In this document: one piece after another, positions 28,742 through 31,510 of the stretch
How the letters are laid out: each line of letters begins with the position of its first letter
Numbering within the stretch: the first letter of the stretch is position 1
Assembly (NCBI GenBank): GCA_934317215.1
Contig: CAKREH010000039.1
Coordinates: 1 to 31,510 of the forward strand
DNA: 31,510 nt
Source: an uncultured Roseburia sp.
GTDB lineage: Bacteria; Bacillota; Clostridia; Lachnospirales; Lachnospiraceae
Direction: 5' to 3'
The notes under the pieces: generated by a model
Told to the model about the DNA's origin: nothing
The model's database searches: none
Seen by the model: only the letters and a program-made list of their open reading frames with translations
Made by a program: the position numbers and the translations under genes

Positions 28742-28768
28742 TTAAAATAAGACCCTGTTAACAGGATC
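28742..28768 (-). terminator. probable terminator of the tRNA operon
   Basis: On the minus strand GATCCTG and CAGGGTC (one wobble) enclose the loop TTAA, followed by TTATTTTAATT. It lies 24 bp after tRNA-Leu. Confidence 0.55.
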
Positions 28769-28791
28769 TCTCTTCTGAAGAATCTCTATAA

Positions 28792-28875
28792 TGCCGGCGA
28801 CCGGAATCGAACCGGTACTGTATTTCTACAACAGGATTTTAAGTCCTGCGCGTCTGCCAGTTCCGCCACGCCGGC
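28792..28875 (-). tRNA. tRNA-Leu (anticodon UAA)
   Basis: 84 nt. Acceptor arms GCCGGCG/CGCCGGC, anticodon arm CAGGA-CTTAAAA-TCCTG with anticodon TAA, a long variable arm GTAGAAATAC as expected of a class II tRNA, and T arm ACCGG-TTCGATT-CCGGT. Discriminator A; CCA is not encoded. It lies 84 bp downstream of tRNA-Tyr in the same transcript. Confidence 0.97.
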
Positions 28876-28959
28876 ATTTTCCATATGTACTGCCTCCTAT
28901 GTTCGAAAGCTTTCACTCACGAGCTACTTAAAAATGCTTTCCTACCGGACAATACACAA

Positions 28960-29041
28960 TGGGCAGAGGTGGATTCGAACCACCGAAGCAAATTGCAGCA
29001 GATTTACAGTCTGTCCCCTTTGGCCACTCGGGAATCTGCCC
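28960..29041 (-). tRNA. tRNA-Tyr (anticodon GUA)
   Basis: 82 nt. Acceptor arms GGGCAGA/TCTGCCC, anticodon loop CTGTAAA with anticodon GTA, a long variable arm as expected of bacterial tRNA-Tyr, and T arm GGTGG-TTCGAAT-CCACC. Discriminator A; CCA is not encoded. It is first in a two-tRNA operon with tRNA-Leu. Confidence 0.97.
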
Positions 29042-29079
29042 ATTCATCAGATACATAAAATGCGCTCTGACAAGAAAAG

Positions 29080-29108
29080 ATTATAGCATAGCGGATTCTA
29101 TTATGCAA
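29080..29108 (-). promoter_or_regulatory. sigma-A promoter of the tRNA-Tyr/tRNA-Leu operon
   Basis: TTGCAT (29103-29108), 17 bp, TATAAT (29080-29085) on the minus strand, 38 bp before the tRNA-Tyr 5' end. Confidence 0.75.
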
Positions 29109-29142
29109 GTATTTTTTATCCGAAAACCAGTCCTAAAAAAAA

Positions 29143-31257
29143 CTAATTTTCTGATCTGTCATGCATCAAAATAACGGCGGAATATTTCTGCAGGCTTATT
29201 TTGAGCACCCCGTCTGTTACCTGATACTTTTTCGACATCAGCGAATAGCCCGTCTCATTCGAAATGATCACGCGCTCTAACACTGCATTTTTCGGTATTC
29301 CGCACTGCCATACTTCAAGTTCCACATCACGTTCCTGCTCCTTATTATTCACAAGGACAACGAACTGCTGCTTACGGTTAAACCTTGCGTAGCAAAGGAG
29401 GTTATCATTTTCATTTAAGAACATAAGGGAACCGGTACGAAGTGCTTCATTTTCTTTATGAATGCGGATAATATCACGGTGGAAATCAATCAGGACAACG
29501 TCCTCTTTCCCCCATGGATAGGTGCGTCTGTTATCCGGATCCGTAAATCCGCAGAGTCCTGCCTCGTCACCATAATAAACTGTCGGTGCTCCCGGCCATG
29601 TCATCTGGACAGCCACTGCCTCACGGAATACTGCCGGTTTGATGCCTTCTTCCGCTGCCGCTGTACCAAGTGCCGATGCGCGTCCCACTTTTTCGTTGGT
29701 TCTTGTCATGAATCTGGAATGATCATGATTGGAAAGCTCATTCATGGCAGACAAAAGCTGCGATGTCTGGAAACTTGCCATATAATGACGCATGGAACCT
29801 TCAAAATCTTTTACGTTTCCTTTCAATTCCGGCTTTGACTCATCACTGTGCTTTTCCATACCGGTCAAAAACCATGTCAGCGGTTCCATGAAGGCATCAT
29901 AGTTCATAACGGTATCCCACTGGTCACCTCTCTGCAGCCATTCTTTCGGATCGCCGTAATGCTCTGCTAAAATAATCGCATCCGGATTTGCAGTTTTCAC
30001 TGATTTACGAAAATCTCTCCAGAACTTATGGTTCATCTCCGGAGAATGTCCCAGATCGGCTGCAACATCAAGTCTCCATCCATCCACATTGTATGGCGGA
30101 GATACCCATTTTGCTGCGACACGCATAATATCATCATACAGTTCTTCAGAACCTTCGTAGTTGAGTTTTGGCAGCGTATCATGTCCCCACCAGCCCTCAT
30201 AGGTTGTGTTGTACGGCCATGCGAACTGATCCTGGAAACCAAAGAAATTGCGGTACGGACTGTCTTTAGAGATAAATGCGCCGTCCTCATAATCCCCGCT
30301 CACCTGATAAATTTCCTCGCGGTCAAGCCATTTATTAAATGATCCGCAGTGGTTGAACACACCGTCTAAAATTACTTTCATGCCACGCGAATGGATCTCT
30401 TCAACCAGTTCTGCAAAAAACTGATTGCTCGCCTCAAGATTTTTCTTATTGGTCACACGGTTGATATAACGCGTGGCCTTTCTGTTATCGCTCACACCGT
30501 CTTTTAACAGTTCGCCGCCATCCTCGACGATTTTTCCATAATGCGGATCGATATGGTCATAATCCTGGATATCGTATTTGTGATTGGATGGAGACACAAA
30601 TAATGGGTTAAAATAAATTACTTCCACACCCAGGTTCTGCAGATAATTCAGTTTCTGTCTGACACCCTCTAAGTCCCCGCCGTAAAACTCTGCCACGGAA
30701 AAATCAGACGGACACTGATCCCAGCTGTCCATCTTTCTGCTGGTAGAACGGATATAATAATACTCATCTGTCAGCACATCATTTGATGTATCGCCGTTGT
30801 AAAAACGGTCGACTAAGATCTGGTACATAACTGCACCCTTTGACCACTCCGGTGTCGAAAATCCCGGAATGATGCAGAAACGATATGCATCCCGTTGTTC
30901 CTTGCTGACACCATAGCGGTCATAATATACATTCAGCATACCGCTTGCCACTTTAAAATAGTAGTAAAATGGCTCCTCTCCGAGCGTAAACTTCACCTCA
31001 TAATAGTCAAAAGCTCCCTCGGTCTCTGCCTTTTTCATTTTGTATTTTTCATCTCCGGTACACAGCCATACGATATCGACATTATCACGCGCCGTACGGA
31101 AACGTACCGTCACTTCATCCCCGGCATCCGGTTCCACCGGCTGTCTGTAATCTGCAGTTCCATCCGAAAAAAGTGCACTCTTTTTTAACAGCGGACGCAT
31201 CTGCATAATATATCTCTGGATACGGTTTAACTCATAAACTGATTCTTCCTGGTTCAT
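29143..31257 (-). CDS. CBM34-GH13 maltodextrin hydrolase (neopullulanase/cyclomaltodextrinase type)
   Basis: 704 residues without a signal peptide, so cytoplasmic. An N-terminal CBM34-like beta domain (about 25-130) is followed by the (beta/alpha)8 barrel. The GH13 regions are clear: DGVFNH (298-303), DGWRLDVAAD with nucleophile D397, AEHYGD with acid/base E432, and SNHDHSRF with transition-state D512. A C-terminal beta domain (about 610-700) closes it. The domain set fits the neopullulanase/cyclomaltodextrinase/maltogenic amylase group, which cleaves alpha-1,4 (and some alpha-1,6) links of imported maltodextrins. GGAGG is five bases before the ATG. No transporter gene lies beside it here. 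A strong promoter within a dyad suggests repression when substrate is absent. Confidence 0.93.
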   Translation of the reverse strand: MNQEESVYELNRIQRYIMQMRPLLKKSALFSDGTADYRQPVEPDAGDEVTVRFRTARDNVDIVWLCTGDEKYKMKKAETEGAFDYYEVKFTLGEEPFYYYFKVASGMLNVYYDRYGVSKEQRDAYRFCIIPGFSTPEWSKGAVMYQILVDRFYNGDTSNDVLTDEYYYIRSTSRKMDSWDQCPSDFSVAEFYGGDLEGVRQKLNYLQNLGVEVIYFNPLFVSPSNHKYDIQDYDHIDPHYGKIVEDGGELLKDGVSDNRKATRYINRVTNKKNLEASNQFFAELVEEIHSRGMKVILDGVFNHCGSFNKWLDREEIYQVSGDYEDGAFISKDSPYRNFFGFQDQFAWPYNTTYEGWWGHDTLPKLNYEGSEELYDDIMRVAAKWVSPPYNVDGWRLDVAADLGHSPEMNHKFWRDFRKSVKTANPDAIILAEHYGDPKEWLQRGDQWDTVMNYDAFMEPLTWFLTGMEKHSDESKPELKGNVKDFEGSMRHYMASFQTSQLLSAMNELSNHDHSRFMTRTNEKVGRASALGTAAAEEGIKPAVFREAVAVQMTWPGAPTVYYGDEAGLCGFTDPDNRRTYPWGKEDVVLIDFHRDIIRIHKENEALRTGSLMFLNENDNLLCYARFNRKQQFVVLVNNKEQERDVELEVWQCGIPKNAVLERVIISNETGYSLMSKKYQVTDGVLKISLQKYSAVILMHDRSEN

Positions 31258-31270
31258 TAAATCCTCCTTG

Positions 31271-31342
31271 TTTTCCTCCCTTGTTTTCCGAAGGAAAATG
31301 CGACTGCCTTTGCAGGAGCAGAGGATTTTCCTCCCTTGTTTT
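31271..31342. repeat. 17-bp direct repeat in the leader of the GH13 gene
   Basis: TTTTCCTCCCTTGTTTT occurs at 31271-31287 and 31326-31342. On the transcript it is a purine-rich stretch with GGGAGG, similar to a ribosome site, placed twice ahead of the real GGAGG. Small hairpins (GAGGA/TCCTC, TTTTCC/GGAAAA) lie around and between the copies. No start codon follows either copy at ribosome spacing. Confidence 0.6.
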
Positions 31343-31377
31343 ACTTTATTTGCGAAAATTCACGAAATTTTTATTCT

Positions 31378-31425
31378 ATTATACCATGGAATGATGTGAA
31401 TGGTCAAATCGTGCTTTCACATCAT
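31378..31425 (-). promoter_or_regulatory. strong promoter with overlapping operator-like dyad for the GH13 gene
   Basis: TTGACC (31402-31407), 18 bp, TATAAT (31378-31383) on the minus strand. Perfect 10-bp arms ATGATGTGAA (31391-31400) and TTCACATCAT (31416-31425) flank the -35 box, 15 bp apart. A dimeric repressor bound there would cover the -35 and the spacer. The leader to the ATG is about 115 nt. Confidence 0.65.
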
Positions 31426-31435
31426 CCTGGAATAT

Positions 31436-31455
31436 AAAAAAGTGTCTTCGACACT
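31436..31455 (-). terminator. intrinsic terminator of a minus-strand gene beyond the window
   Basis: AGTGTC-GAA-GACACT followed by six T on the minus strand. It insulates the GH13 promoter from whatever minus-strand gene lies to the right of the window. Confidence 0.65.
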
Positions 31456-31462
31456 CTCAACT

Positions 31463-31500
31463 CCCCTAGCCCCTCATTCATGAGGGGAAGGGGTTTTCTT
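31463..31500 (+). terminator. terminator-like hairpin at the window edge
   Basis: CCCCTCAT/ATGAGGGG (31470-31477, 31480-31487) with outer CCCC/GGGG pairs and TTTTCTT following on the plus strand. No plus-strand gene precedes it, so it may be the outer part of a compound minus-strand terminator. Confidence 0.5.
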
Positions 31501-31510
31501 ATGTCCTTCT

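Overview
The window looks like chromosomal DNA of a motile gut-type Lachnospiraceae (Roseburia/Agathobacter-like Firmicute). This is inferred from gene style, not from a database match. The supporting signs are GGAGG-type ribosome sites, TTGACA/TATAAT-type promoters, tRNAs without an encoded CCA, an ECF transport module, HD-GYP and chemotaxis proteins, and a cytoplasmic GH13 maltodextrin enzyme. Most genes are on the minus strand, and I see no phage, plasmid or transposase gene.

Layout, left to right. (1) 1-392: a cluster of palindromes, an intrinsic terminator and a 40-bp tandem repeat behind ecfT. (2) 393-3765: trmL-ecfA1-ecfA2-ecfT, the shared energising module of ECF vitamin/metal transporters, with a second 40-bp tandem repeat in the ecfA1/ecfA2 gap. 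(3) 3909-6661: an Lrp/AsnC regulator coupled to a class I/II aminotransferase, preceded by an AIR-synthase (HypE/ThiL-like) protein. (4) 6731-11791: a secreted VanW/G5 cell-wall protein, a 34-codon membrane peptide not previously called, a TPR-like protein on the plus strand, a DEDDh exonuclease and a B12-binding radical SAM protein. (5) 11950-19762: one long minus-strand stretch with a MntP-like protein, a 988-residue extracytoplasmic heptad-repeat protein, an MMPL exporter, a TetR regulator, an HD-GYP protein and a 76-residue protein. (6) 19879-21480: a GAF/degenerate GGDEF/HD-GYP protein on the plus strand, fired from the same symmetric promoter as the HD-GYP operon. (7) 21603-26764: a DUF308/HdeD-like membrane protein, a YbaK-type deacylase, a 186-bp nested inverted repeat, an SseB-like protein and a Ca2+-type P-type ATPase. 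(8) 26919-31257: a chemotaxis receptor, tRNA-Leu(UAA), tRNA-Tyr(GUA) and a CBM34/GH13 enzyme with a strong promoter inside a 35-bp dyad.

How the genes fit together: two HD-GYP proteins start back to back from one promoter whose -10 elements form a perfect palindrome, so turnover of c-di-GMP (or a similar dinucleotide) is probably set by one switch. The HD-GYP operon also carries the TetR gene that directly precedes the MMPL/heptad-repeat export module, so signalling and envelope export may be linked. The least familiar material is the non-coding structure. A 45-bp palindromic unit sits directly after the T-run of two unrelated terminators, there are two 40-bp tandem repeats at one transporter locus, and a 186-bp cruciform-like element lies between convergent genes.
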